NCBI GenBank assembly: GCA_902618555.1
Contig: CACNAY010000006.1
Span: forward strand, 1 to 39,097
Origin: an uncultured Pelagibacteraceae bacterium
GTDB taxonomy: Bacteria; Pseudomonadota; Alphaproteobacteria; Pelagibacterales; Pelagibacteraceae
DNA: 39,097 bases
Direction of reading: 5' to 3'
In this document: positions 8,277 to 16,561 of the stretch, piece after piece
Layout: each line of letters opens with the position of its first letter
Numbering within the stretch: the stretch's first letter is position 1
The notes under the pieces: model-generated
Seen by the model: only the letters and a program-made list of their open reading frames with translations
Told to the model about the DNA's origin: nothing
Database searches by the model: none
Program-made: the position numbers and the translations under genes

Positions 8277-9146
8277 ATGACTTGTAAAGTTGCTTTCATA
8301 GGTTTGGGTGTTATGGGATACCCTATGGCAGGTTATATATCAAAAGCTGGTCACGATGTAACAGTTTTTAACCGAACTAAAGCTAAAGCAGAAAAATGGA
8401 TCAAGGAATACAAAGGCAAAACAGCAGATACTCCAATGGATGCTGCAAAAGACTGCGATTTTATTTTTACATGTGTTGGAAACGATAATGATTTAAGAGA
8501 GGTGACTTTAGGTGACAAAGGTTTATTTAAAACTGCAAAAAAAGGTGCGATCTACGTAGATAATACTACTGCATCTGCAAATATTGCCAGAGAACTTTAC
8601 AAAGAGGCAAAATCAAAAGGTTTTGATTTCTTGGATGCGCCTATTTCAGGTGGACAAGCGGGCGCTGAAGGAGGAATTTTAACAGTGATGGTTGGAGGAG
8701 ATGAAGCTCCTTATAAAAAGGCTGAGCCAGTAATCGATTGCTACAGTAAAAAGATTAAACTTCTAGGTCCATCAGGAAGTGGTCAGTTAACAAAGATGGT
8801 AAACCAAATTTGTATTGCAGGCTTAGTACAAGGATTATCCGAAGCAATAAATTTTGGAATGAATGCAGGATTAAATATGCATGATGTGATTGAAGTAATT
8901 TCAAAAGGTGCAGCTCAATCTTGGCAAATGGAAAATAGACATAAAACAATGATTGAAGATAAATTTGATTATGGTTTTGCAGTTGATTGGATGAGAAAAG
9001 ATTTAAAAATAGCGATGGATGAAGCTAAGAAAAATAATTCACCTTTACCTATCACAAAAATTATTGATGAATATTATGCTGAAGTACAAAAAATGGGTGG
9101 TCAAAGATGGGATACTTCAAGTTTAATTAAAAGATTTAGAAAATAA
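8277..9146 (+). CDS. NAD(P)-dependent beta-hydroxyacid dehydrogenase (3-hydroxyisobutyrate dehydrogenase family)
   Basis: Cytoplasmic oxidoreductase of 289 residues. The N-terminal Rossmann motif FIGLGVMGYPMAG (7-19), the substrate signature DAPISGG (120-126) and the catalytic Lys173 in QLTKMVNQ define the 3-hydroxyisobutyrate / tartronate-semialdehyde / 4-hydroxybutyrate reductase family. Phe31-Asn-Arg-Thr after the second beta strand suggests NADP. Which small hydroxyacid or semialdehyde is used is not clear. The PNPOx-like gene follows 3 nt later and is probably co-transcribed. Confidence 0.88.
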   Translation: MTCKVAFIGLGVMGYPMAGYISKAGHDVTVFNRTKAKAEKWIKEYKGKTADTPMDAAKDCDFIFTCVGNDNDLREVTLGDKGLFKTAKKGAIYVDNTTASANIARELYKEAKSKGFDFLDAPISGGQAGAEGGILTVMVGGDEAPYKKAEPVIDCYSKKIKLLGPSGSGQLTKMVNQICIAGLVQGLSEAINFGMNAGLNMHDVIEVISKGAAQSWQMENRHKTMIEDKFDYGFAVDWMRKDLKIAMDEAKKNNSPLPITKIIDEYYAEVQKMGGQRWDTSSLIKRFRK

Positions 9147-9149
9147 ATC

Positions 9150-9758
9150 GTGTCAGAAGCAGTTAGTTATTACGAAGATTCAAAAGAGATTGAAAAAAAA
9201 ATCTGGGATTTATTATCAAAAGCTGTCAAAGATAGATCTTCCGAATTTAGAACTCCAGTATTTATTTGCGGATATGATAAAGATCTTGATGGTAGGGTTG
9301 TTGTTCTTAGAAAGGCAGATCAACAAAATAATTTTATTCAGTACCATAGCGATATTAGATCTTCAAAAATTGAAAAAATAAAAAAAAATCCTAAGTGCTC
9401 TATTTTATTTTATGGTAAAGAAGAAAAAATACAGCTTAGAGTTAAGGCTGTATGCGAAGTAAATTATAATAATGATGTTACAAAAGAGTCTTGGAAAAAA
9501 ACTGGCCATATCAGCAGAAAATGTTACTTAGTTACTAATGGACCAGGAACAGAATCTGAAAAACCGACCTCAGGGTTAGATAATAAGTTTGATAATTTTG
9601 ATTTTACTAAAGAAGAGAGCGAAGCTGGTTATAAAAACTTTTGCGTCATAAGATGCAACATTAAAAGTATTGAGTGGCTTTATTTAGCAGCAAAAGGTCA
9701 TCGAAGAGCTTTAATTGATTTGAATGAGTCTAAAAAATTTACTTGGTTAGTTCCCTAA
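9150..9758 (+). CDS. Pyridoxamine-5'-phosphate oxidase-like FMN protein
   Basis: The 202-residue protein has the split-barrel pattern of PNPOx-like flavoproteins: GRVVVLRK and FIQYHSDIRSSKIEKIKKNP near residues 49-79 correspond to the FMN-phosphate-binding strands and helix, followed by CSILFY. True PdxH would have a more conserved C terminus ending with a PLP-site RLAP block, absent here, so a related reductase or FMN-binding protein is more likely. The start is GTG at 9150, 3 nt after the upstream stop; no other in-frame start gives the N-terminal helix. The 3' end overlaps the convergent lyase-like gene by 12 nt. Confidence 0.75.
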   Translation: MSEAVSYYEDSKEIEKKIWDLLSKAVKDRSSEFRTPVFICGYDKDLDGRVVVLRKADQQNNFIQYHSDIRSSKIEKIKKNPKCSILFYGKEEKIQLRVKAVCEVNYNNDVTKESWKKTGHISRKCYLVTNGPGTESEKPTSGLDNKFDNFDFTKEESEAGYKNFCVIRCNIKSIEWLYLAAKGHRRALIDLNESKKFTWLVP

Positions 9759-10556
9759 TTTTTTGGTAACTTTTTCTTTTGTCGAGCCTAAATTAACTTC
9801 ATCAAAATAAACAACCATATTAGGATAGGGTTTATCTCCATGTTCCCTTTTCCACCCGCTTACAAATGTCTGATAAATTCCAAAATCTAGTCCAACACCT
9901 CTTTTAGTGTATGGTGTAATATTTTTTATATTCTCAGCATTTAATATTAATCTATTATTAATCCAAACTTTCATGAATCCATTTTCTTCTCTTGAGTATC
10001 GAGCGTTGATTAGTACATCAGTCCATTTTCCTCTCATATCATTTATCCTGATTGCCTTTTTCATTTCAACATACTCGCCACTCCACATTCTTCCTACTTC
10101 TAACCATTCACCACTTCTATCTGTAACCATAAGAATAGGTTTCCAGCCTTTTTCATAAAGTTGAGCAAAAGTAGTTCTAACAGGGGCTACTGATTGATAG
10201 TCTTCGGGTAAATAAATTGATGCCGAATACCAATGATCTTTTTTACCCATTTGATGTTTTTTGAATTGAAGCTCAGTTCTTTGTCTATCTTTTTTGCAAT
10301 CATCATGCCCGCTATCTTTACCGCAATCACCTAATCTTACTTCAAATCTGTAAGATTTTTTTCCAGATCTTACAGGATGACCATCTTTACTATTAGCTAA
10401 AGTTAGAGAATATTTTTTTTTGTGAGAGATAGTTTTTCTTTTTACCTCAGTATTAGAGACATCTTTACTGTTTTTAGCTTCCAAATCTGAAAAGCCTGAT
10501 AATAAAATGGCAAATAAAAAAAAACTATTTCTTATATTTTTTAATATTCTCAACAT
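9747..10556 (-). CDS. Secreted polysaccharide-lyase-like jelly-roll protein
   Basis: 269 residues: an N-terminal signal peptide (basic start, hydrophobic 10-22), then a beta-rich domain. The pattern RTELQ at 93-97, HWYSASIYLP, TTFAQLYEKG and a final YFDEVNLG agrees with the heparinase I-like polysaccharide lyase fold (Polysacc_lyase, PF14099). Cys78 and Cys87 could form a disulfide after export. Substrate unknown; it could cut or just bind uronic-acid glycans. Its ATG lies inside the end of the gamma-carbonic-anhydrase gene (32 nt overlap); no later ATG would retain the signal peptide, so this start is kept. Confidence 0.7.
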   Translation of the reverse strand: MLRILKNIRNSFFLFAILLSGFSDLEAKNSKDVSNTEVKRKTISHKKKYSLTLANSKDGHPVRSGKKSYRFEVRLGDCGKDSGHDDCKKDRQRTELQFKKHQMGKKDHWYSASIYLPEDYQSVAPVRTTFAQLYEKGWKPILMVTDRSGEWLEVGRMWSGEYVEMKKAIRINDMRGKWTDVLINARYSREENGFMKVWINNRLILNAENIKNITPYTKRGVGLDFGIYQTFVSGWKREHGDKPYPNMVVYFDEVNLGSTKEKVTKKLGN

Positions 10557-11028
10557 AATCTCTAGCGTTTTCTTTGATATGTTCTATTTCTTCATCTGTG
10601 ACTTGTCTAACCACTTTACCGGGACTACCAAGGACTAATGATCTATCTGGAATAACTTTATTTTCTGTTACTAGTGAATTTGCTCCGATGATGCAATTTT
10701 TACCGATCTTTGCTTTGTTTAAAATAGTTGAACCTATTCCAATAATACAATCATCTGAAATTTCACAACCGTGAAGCATAACCATATGACCTACCGTAAC
10801 TCCTTTACCTACAATAGTTGGGCACCCTGGATCTGTGTGTATTACGCTACCATCTTGAATGTTCGAACCTTCACCTATAATAATTGGTTCTAAATCACCT
10901 CTTAAAGTTGCATTAAACCAAATATTAGAATTTTTTTTTAATTCAACTCTGCCAATGATAACTGCATTAGAAGCTACCCAGCTGTCTGGATCAATTTTAG
11001 GAGTGTTACCGTTAACATCGTAAATCAT
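10525..11028 (-). CDS. Gamma carbonic anhydrase-like hexapeptide-repeat protein
   Basis: Left-handed beta-helix protein of 167 residues built from hexapeptide repeats, forming trimers. NATLRGDLEPI (39-49) and the three zinc histidines His64 (VIHTD), His81 (TVGHMV) and His86 (MLHGC) are all present, as in gamma-carbonic anhydrases and the YrdA/PaaY group. Metal binding is therefore likely; carbonic anhydrase activity itself is uncertain because many YrdA-type members are inactive or act on other substrates. Likely co-transcribed with the lyase-like gene it overlaps; divergent from the thioredoxin-fold gene over 41 bp. Confidence 0.88.
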   Translation of the reverse strand: MIYDVNGNTPKIDPDSWVASNAVIIGRVELKKNSNIWFNATLRGDLEPIIIGEGSNIQDGSVIHTDPGCPTIVGKGVTVGHMVMLHGCEISDDCIIGIGSTILNKAKIGKNCIIGANSLVTENKVIPDRSLVLGSPGKVVRQVTDEEIEHIKENARDYVENIKKYKK

Positions 11029-11069
11029 AAATTTGCTGTAATGTATTATTAATTATCTTATAATATATT

Positions 11070-11627
11070 ATGGCTTTAACAAAGACACCAGTTTGCAATT
11101 TTGGAAAAAAAGCTGAAGATTTCAAACTAAAATCGACAGAAAATAAACTTATTTCTCTTAATGATGTAAAAGGTGAAAAAGCAACACTGATAATGTTTAT
11201 TTGTAATCACTGCCCTTACGTAAAAGCGATTATACGTGATTTAGCAATAGATTGTAATGAATTAAAAAAAGAGGGTATTAACTCTGTTGCAATCATGTCT
11301 AATGACACTAAAAATTATCCAGAGGACTCGTTTGATAACATGATTAAATTTGCAAAAAAAAATAATTTTGGTGAAATAAATTATTTGATTGATGAAACCC
11401 AAGAGATAGCAAAAAAATACGGTGCGGTTTGCACTCCTGATTTCTTTGGTTATAATAAAGATTTAAAACTTCAGTATCGAGGAAGGTTTAGGGAACTTAA
11501 AGATTTGAAACCTATTTCAGGTGGAGATAGTGATTTAAAAGTGGCGATGAAAATGATTTCTGAAACGCAAGCAGGTCCAAAGGAACAAACTCCAAGTATG
11601 GGATGTAATATAAAGTGGTTTAATTAA
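11070..11627 (+). CDS. Thioredoxin-fold redox protein (AhpC/TSA-type)
   Basis: 185 residues with a thioredoxin fold. The active pair lies in FICNHCPYVK (Cys45-x-x-Cys48), the signature of a widespread uncharacterised AhpC/TSA-related group; cis-Pro appears in VCTPDFFG. There is no signal peptide, so it acts in the cytoplasm, probably as a thiol peroxidase-like or disulfide reductase protein. The stop overlaps the next start by one base (TAATG at 11625-11629), indicating translational coupling to a glycosyltransferase with which no functional link is obvious. Confidence 0.85.
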   Translation: MALTKTPVCNFGKKAEDFKLKSTENKLISLNDVKGEKATLIMFICNHCPYVKAIIRDLAIDCNELKKEGINSVAIMSNDTKNYPEDSFDNMIKFAKKNNFGEINYLIDETQEIAKKYGAVCTPDFFGYNKDLKLQYRGRFRELKDLKPISGGDSDLKVAMKMISETQAGPKEQTPSMGCNIKWFN

Positions 11628-12712
11628 TGTTTTTAGTTTCTACAAGAAATTTTCCTCCAGAGCTTGGTGGTATGCAAAACCTCATGGAAGGTTTGTCTAA
11701 TGCTCTTACAAATCATGGTCCAGTAAAAGTTTTTGCAGATAATCATCAAGATGCAAATACTTATGATCAAAATTCTAAATTAAATATAGAGAGGATTTCA
11801 GGTTTTAAAATATTTAGAAAGTATAGAAAAGCTAATTTAGTCAAAGATTTTGTTGAACAAAATCAAATAAGAGCATGTTTCTTTGATCATTGGAAAAGTA
11901 TTGAAAATATTGAATTAGAGACCCTTAAAAAAACAAAGTCTTTCTGCTTAATTCACTCAAAGGAAATAAATCATCCTGTTGGCTCTTCTTTAAATAAAAG
12001 AGTTTTGAAATCGTTAGGGAAGGCAGATTTTGTAATTGCAAATTCAAAATTTACTAAGGAATTAGGTTTAAAACTTGGATTAAAAGATATTCATGTTATT
12101 AATCCTGGTTGTAACTATCCTATTGATGTTAGTGAAGCAGCTAGAAAATTTTCTAAAAATATTTATGGTAGTTCGTCACCGAAATTAATTACTGTTTCTA
12201 GATTAGATGGCCGTAAAAGCCATCAAAATATTTTAATGTCAATAAAAAATCTTTTACCAAAATTCCCAGATTTGAAATATGTTTCGATTGGTGATGGAGA
12301 TGAGAGAATAAATCTTCAAAAATTAATAAAAGAATTAGGTTTAGAAAAAAATGTTAAATTAATTTTCAATTCTACAGAGCAAGAAAAAGTTGGATTGCTT
12401 GAACAATCAGATGTGTTCGTAATGCCCTCGGTAGTTTACAAAAAATCAGTTGAGGGATTTGGTATCACATATATTGAAGCTGCATCTTACGGAAAACCAT
12501 CAATAGGTGGGATCTATGGGGGAGAAGGAGATGCAATAAAATCTGGCATAACAGGATATCTTTGTAATGGAAATGATTTAAATGCTATTTATGACACGCT
12601 CATAAAAATTTTATCAAACGAAAAATATAAAGAACTTGGCGCTAATGCATTTGAATTTTCAAAAGGTTTTAGTTGGAAAAAAATTATTAAAAATTATATT
12701 AATTTAATTTAG
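11627..12712 (+). CDS. Glycosyltransferase family 4-type (GT-B)
   Basis: 361-residue GT-B glycosyltransferase. The N-terminal domain begins FLVSTRNFPPELGGMQ with the glycine loop that contacts the acceptor; the C-terminal donor domain begins VSRLDGRKSHQN and has the EGFGITYIEAASYGKPSI motif (Glu-x7-Glu) that binds the nucleotide sugar. Probably adds a hexose to lipopolysaccharide core or another surface glycan at the inner membrane. Starts on the stop of the redox gene; the last 14 nt overlap the convergent heptosyltransferase-like gene. Confidence 0.88.
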   Translation: MFLVSTRNFPPELGGMQNLMEGLSNALTNHGPVKVFADNHQDANTYDQNSKLNIERISGFKIFRKYRKANLVKDFVEQNQIRACFFDHWKSIENIELETLKKTKSFCLIHSKEINHPVGSSLNKRVLKSLGKADFVIANSKFTKELGLKLGLKDIHVINPGCNYPIDVSEAARKFSKNIYGSSSPKLITVSRLDGRKSHQNILMSIKNLLPKFPDLKYVSIGDGDERINLQKLIKELGLEKNVKLIFNSTEQEKVGLLEQSDVFVMPSVVYKKSVEGFGITYIEAASYGKPSIGGIYGGEGDAIKSGITGYLCNGNDLNAIYDTLIKILSNEKYKELGANAFEFSKGFSWKKIIKNYINLI

Positions 12713-13631
12713 ATTTGACTTTCTCTAAAACAGTTTCGACTGTTAAATTATTTAAATTTTCAACACTAATTGCTTTAAAGTTATAATTTTCCATACTTAC
12801 TTTTTTTGCAGTTGTATGGCTTCCAAAAAGTACAACACCATTTTTGTCTAAATGTGAAGCTATATGGGCGGGTCCAGTATCGTTGGCAATAATAAATTTA
12901 GCGTTACTTATCAAAGATATTAATGTTTTAATGTTAATTGGCTGATTATTATCTAAAACCACTTTAGCATTTAACTCATTAGCTTCGTCAATTTCGTCTG
13001 GTCCTGGAGCTAACAGAATTGGATATTTATTTTTGTAATCTTGTTTTAATCGTGAAATTAAACTTTTAAAAAAAGGCCATTTTTTTTGAGGAAGTTTCTT
13101 TGAACAAAAAGGAAATAACAAAATGTAATCGTCATTTGCATATTGTTTTGTTAATCTAGAGATATCTGATAAAGCCCAATTTAAGTCTATATTTTTTACA
13201 AATTCAGTTTGTATACCGCTTTTTTTTAATTGAATTTCCATTCTATCAAGAACAGGATCTTTATCGAAATCACTCTTTTTTTGACCTGGCTCTAACGAGG
13301 TTTCTGTAGAAGACCATTCTACGTTTTTTAAAATAAATCTTTTATAAAATTTTGTTCTACTTGAATTTTGCAAATCATAGATTTTTGTAAAATTATATTT
13401 TGCTAGATTATTTTTTAGATTTTTTAAATAAAATAAATTCCATCTAGGCAATCTCTTATCTATTATGACACCGTCCAAATAAGGGCATTCAGACATAAAA
13501 ATAGCGTAAGGTTGAGCTGTAAGTAAAAATACTTTTCTATTTTTGTAAAATTTTTTAATATCTTTTATGGCTCCATTTGCTTGAATTAAATCACCTAAAG
13601 AGCCGTGCTTTATTATTAATATATTTGACAT
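12699..13631 (-). CDS. Glycosyltransferase family 9 (heptosyltransferase-like)
   Basis: 310 residues related to ADP-heptose:LPS heptosyltransferases. The start ILIIKHGSLGDLIQANGAI is the family's N-terminal acceptor-binding signature (Asp in GDL is catalytic in WaaC-type enzymes). The donor site shows ANDTGPAHIASHL and VVLFGSHT near the C terminus. The N-terminal match is strong, the donor specificity unknown; adjacent DUF6165 and GT4 genes fit an LPS-core job. Confidence 0.88.
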   Translation of the reverse strand: MSNILIIKHGSLGDLIQANGAIKDIKKFYKNRKVFLLTAQPYAIFMSECPYLDGVIIDKRLPRWNLFYLKNLKNNLAKYNFTKIYDLQNSSRTKFYKRFILKNVEWSSTETSLEPGQKKSDFDKDPVLDRMEIQLKKSGIQTEFVKNIDLNWALSDISRLTKQYANDDYILLFPFCSKKLPQKKWPFFKSLISRLKQDYKNKYPILLAPGPDEIDEANELNAKVVLDNNQPINIKTLISLISNAKFIIANDTGPAHIASHLDKNGVVLFGSHTTAKKVSMENYNFKAISVENLNNLTVETVLEKVKSKLN

Positions 13632-13677
13632 TATTATTTCGAAGTATATTTAATGATTAATATAGTCAAATATTAAA

Positions 13678-14073
13678 ATGAGCGAGAAAATGGACAAAAT
13701 ATTGGCAGAAATATCAGCTGGGGAATTAATAGATAAAATTACCATTTTAGAAATCAAAAAAGAGAAAATAAGTAATAAAGAGAAATTAATAGAGGTTAAT
13801 AAAGAATTGGGTTCACTAAATGAAACTTTAAAAAAATTTATTAATGATGAAAATAAAATTCTGAGTTTTAAGAATGATCTTAAAAATATAAATTTAAAAC
13901 TTTGGGATATAGAAGATGGAAAGAGGTCTGCTGAGAAAAATAATAAATTTGATGAAAAATTCATTCAACTTTCAAGAAATGTTTATAAATTTAACGACGA
14001 AAGAGCAAAGATCAAATTAGCAATCAATAATGCTCTTGGATCAAATATAAAAGAAGTGAAATCTTACGAATAA
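13678..14073 (+). CDS. DUF6165 family protein
   Basis: 131-residue soluble, largely helical protein. EISAGELIDKITILEIK near the N terminus, LWDIEDGKR in the middle and LSRNVYKFNDERAKIK near the end are the hallmarks of DUF6165, a family without assigned function that tends to sit beside LPS glycosyltransferase genes, as here. Starts may be at ATG 13678 or at the fourth residue (13687). It ends with TAA at 14071-14073 directly against the stop of the convergent amidase (palindromic TAATTA). Confidence 0.85.
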   Translation: MSEKMDKILAEISAGELIDKITILEIKKEKISNKEKLIEVNKELGSLNETLKKFINDENKILSFKNDLKNINLKLWDIEDGKRSAEKNNKFDEKFIQLSRNVYKFNDERAKIKLAINNALGSNIKEVKSYE

Positions 14074-14871
14074 TTAGTCATTCTTTAAACTAGGTATTCT
14101 TAACCTAAGATTTTTTGATAGTTTAGGATTTATAGTTGCTGTAATTACACCTTCAGATTTTTTAAGTTCTTTTATGACCTCACCATCTGGAGAAATTATT
14201 AATGAGTGTCCAAAAGTTTTTCTTCCATTATAATGTGTTCCTCCTTGAGCAGGTGCAAAAATATAACAAAAATTTTCTATAGCTCTAGCTTTCAATAATG
14301 AATGCCAGTGTTTCTTACCTGTAGTTTCAGTAAAAGCCGAAGGTACAGATAAAAATAATGAACCTGCTTGAGATAATTTTCGATATAGATTTGGAAATCT
14401 AAGATCATAACAAATACTTAATCCGATTTTTCCCCATGGTAACTTAAATGTCTTTATTTTATTTCCTGGATAAAAACTTTTTGACTCAAAATATTTTTCT
14501 TTTTTGCTCAAAACAACGTCATACATATGAATTTTATCATAGTAAGCTCTCACTTTCCCACTCTTATCGATTAAAACAGATCTGTTAACCAATTTATTTT
14601 TGGAAACTTTGATTATTAAAGATCCTATTAAAATCCATTTCTTGTACTTTTTTGCAAGTTTTTTAATACCATTGAGATAAATATCATTTTGCATTGAGGT
14701 ACAAATTTTTAATAGTTCTTTTCTATTCAAAGAGAAATGTGAGGAAACCTCTGGAGTAATTATGAAATCAGTTTTTTGCTTAATTGCTTTAACAATAAGT
14801 TTCGATGTTCTATCTAAATTATTATGAATATTATTATTTGATCTTAATTGAATACAAGAAACACGAAACAT
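14074..14871 (-). CDS. Carbon-nitrogen hydrolase, Nit1-like (deaminated glutathione amidase type)
   Basis: Nitrilase-superfamily amidase, 265 residues from the ATG at 14871. The catalytic Glu41 (TPEVS), Lys113 (YDKIHMYDV) and Cys154 (SICYDLRFP) are all present. PSAFTETTGKKHWHSLLKARAIEN is divided over residues 177-202 and resembles Nit1/NitFhit more than N-carbamoylputrescine amidase or omega-amidase. Expected role: hydrolysis of deaminated glutathione as metabolite repair. The frame is open further upstream to 14901, but the ATG at 14871 overlaps the speD-speE stop as TAATG and gives a normal nitrilase start, so it is chosen. Last gene of the methylthioadenosine operon. Confidence 0.87.
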   Translation of the reverse strand: MFRVSCIQLRSNNNIHNNLDRTSKLIVKAIKQKTDFIITPEVSSHFSLNRKELLKICTSMQNDIYLNGIKKLAKKYKKWILIGSLIIKVSKNKLVNRSVLIDKSGKVRAYYDKIHMYDVVLSKKEKYFESKSFYPGNKIKTFKLPWGKIGLSICYDLRFPNLYRKLSQAGSLFLSVPSAFTETTGKKHWHSLLKARAIENFCYIFAPAQGGTHYNGRKTFGHSLIISPDGEVIKELKKSEGVITATINPKLSKNLRLRIPSLKND

Positions 14872-15911
14872 TACTTCATTATAGATGAAGCAAAATTCCA
14901 TTTACAGTCAAAACTAGGGATATAGGCTCCAGTTAATTTAACGTTTCCAAAGCTTTTTCCCAAAACCTTGCACCAATTGTCAACTTGTTTTGGTTTTTTA
15001 TCCTGACTTCCTACTTGAGCAGTAATCACGCCACCTCTTTTAAGTATTCTTTTTAAACCTTTCATATTTTTTTTAGCTAGATCAATGCAGTATTGATCAT
15101 CATTTAAGTCTACAAAAATTTTATCGTATTTTGAGTCCTCTATTTCTTTTATACTTTTAAAAGCATCTCCCCAGAAAGTTTTTATTTTATTGCTTTTTTT
15201 AACTTTGGAGCAAACTTTAGGTAAATGGCGATAACAAACATCCACAATCTCTGGGTCTAATTCAAACCAATCGATGTAATTAGAATTATTCTCTAAACAG
15301 GCTCTTGCAACGCCTCCGTCTCCTCCACCAATTATTGCAACATTATTGTTTTTTTTACTCAAATCGTAACTAGATTTGAAAAAGTTTGAACTATAAATTT
15401 TTTCATCTTTTTCAGCTACTTGAATTTCATGATCGATAAACAATGCGTGACCAAATTCTTCTAGTTCCATTATTTCTACAAATTGACCAACTTTAGAAGT
15501 GAATTTTTCTAAAACATCTTTGACCACATAGAATTTCTTTTGACCTGGGGAGCTATAAATATCATCATAAAGACCAACGCTACTCCGATCAAAAGCATTA
15601 GTCACAACTCTTTGATGGTCAATCTCTTTTCTTAAAATTTTAAGAGCAACTTTCGGATTTACCTTGCCGCATGTAAAAAAATCAAAGCTTATTACGCCTC
15701 TTTCAGGAAAGGTATGAAAACTAAAGTGGCTTTCTGATAATAAAGCAACTAAAGTAAAGCCTTGCGGTTCAAATTTATGGGAAGCAACGTTTAATATTTC
15801 CACCTTTGCAGCTTTTGCTATTTTGTAAATAACTTTTTCGTAAAATTCAGGTGAATAGTCTTTTTTAACACCAAGAAAATCAATGGTAATGTGCTCGCCA
15901 ACTTTAATCAT
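14871..15911 (-). CDS. Fused S-adenosylmethionine decarboxylase / spermidine synthase
   Basis: One 346-residue chain carries two spermidine-pathway enzymes. Residues 1-120 are a class 1b AdoMet decarboxylase: LSESHFSFHTFPE holds Ser61 (self-cleavage to the pyruvoyl cofactor), His66, and Cys81 in TCG, with the same spacing as Ser63/His68/Cys83 of Thermotoga SpeD. From about 125 on it is an aminopropyltransferase: VEIMELEEFGHALFID, then AEKDEKIY, the SAM-site loop IIGGGDGG (194-200) and VDLNDD, which keeps the two aspartates but lacks the usual Pro-x-Gly-Pro-Ala that follows. Product is probably spermidine plus methylthioadenosine, which the operon then recycles. The amine acceptor is not certain. 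Confidence 0.92.
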   Translation of the reverse strand: MIKVGEHITIDFLGVKKDYSPEFYEKVIYKIAKAAKVEILNVASHKFEPQGFTLVALLSESHFSFHTFPERGVISFDFFTCGKVNPKVALKILRKEIDHQRVVTNAFDRSSVGLYDDIYSSPGQKKFYVVKDVLEKFTSKVGQFVEIMELEEFGHALFIDHEIQVAEKDEKIYSSNFFKSSYDLSKKNNNVAIIGGGDGGVARACLENNSNYIDWFELDPEIVDVCYRHLPKVCSKVKKSNKIKTFWGDAFKSIKEIEDSKYDKIFVDLNDDQYCIDLAKKNMKGLKRILKRGGVITAQVGSQDKKPKQVDNWCKVLGKSFGNVKLTGAYIPSFDCKWNFASSIMK

Positions 15912-15916
15912 AAATA

Positions 15917-16561
15917 TTACCCTTTTTTATAATTTTTAAATTTTCCTAAAACAATTTTCATTTCTTTTTTTGAAAGAATCTTAGGTATTCCAATTCTTAG
16001 GGCATTTATATATTGATGGCAAATATTTTCGATCTCTTGAGCAAGCTCAAAAGTCTTTTCTAAATTTTCTCCAAAAGCAACCTGACCGTGATTAGCAATC
16101 AGACATGCTGTTCTATTTTTTAATGCTTTAATAATATTTCTTGAAAGACTCTTTGTTCCAAAAGTTGCATATTTAGTACATTTAATGTCTTCCCCGCCTG
16201 CTACTGCAACCATGTAGTGAAAAGCTGGAATACTTTTTTGATGAGTAGAGACAGCTGTAGCACAAGTTGAATGAGCATGAACAATAGCTCTAGCCTCTTT
16301 CTTATTCACATAAATATCTTGATGAAATCTCCATTCTGATGACGGTTTACCTTTTTTTTTATCATAAATACCTTTAAGCGAAACAAAAACAATATCTTTT
16401 GTTTTTAAAGATGAATACTTTCTTCCCGATGGAGTAATATAAAAACCTTGCACACCTTTTTCTTTTGCTCTAACTGAGATGTTTCCAGATCTTAAAGTAG
16501 ATAAGTGTGTTATATTTAATTTTTTTGAATATTTAATAACTTCAGCTTTTAATTTGCTCAC
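15917..16561 (-). CDS. ald2: Class II aldolase, probable 5-methylthioribulose-1-phosphate aldolase
   Basis: Zinc aldolase of 214 residues, very like L-fuculose-1-phosphate aldolase: SGNISVR, PSSEWRFH with catalytic Glu76, His95 and His97 in HAHSTCATAVS, SIPAFHYM, ATFGT and His158 in NHGQ. The spacings 76-95-97-158 equal Glu73-His92-His94-His155 of FucA. The methionine-salvage dehydratase MtnB shares the fold but lacks these FucA blocks. Next to mtnA, it most likely splits methylthioribulose-1-phosphate to dihydroxyacetone phosphate and methylthioacetaldehyde (DHAP shunt). Starts with GTG at 16561, overlapping the mtnA stop by 4 nt (GTGA). Confidence 0.8.
   Translation of the reverse strand: MSKLKAEVIKYSKKLNITHLSTLRSGNISVRAKEKGVQGFYITPSGRKYSSLKTKDIVFVSLKGIYDKKKGKPSSEWRFHQDIYVNKKEARAIVHAHSTCATAVSTHQKSIPAFHYMVAVAGGEDIKCTKYATFGTKSLSRNIIKALKNRTACLIANHGQVAFGENLEKTFELAQEIENICHQYINALRIGIPKILSKKEMKIVLGKFKNYKKG

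Noticed and set aside
13650-13964. 104-codon Phe/Ser/Leu-rich minus-strand frame over the DUF6165 gene
   Set aside because: Antisense of a Lys/Glu/Asn-rich conserved protein; hydrophobicity is a by-product of the codons.
14074-14871. Assignment as N-carbamoylputrescine amidase, supplying putrescine to SpeD-SpeE
   Set aside because: Context is tempting, but ICYDLRFP and the HWHSLLKARAIEN segment fit the Nit1 branch; AguB has a different Cys-loop sequence.
15917-16561. Assignment as methylthioribulose-1-phosphate dehydratase MtnB
   Set aside because: The residue spacing and the SSEWRFH and SIPAFHYM blocks match fuculose-1-phosphate aldolase, and no downstream mtnC/mtnD genes exist here; kept only as an alternative.
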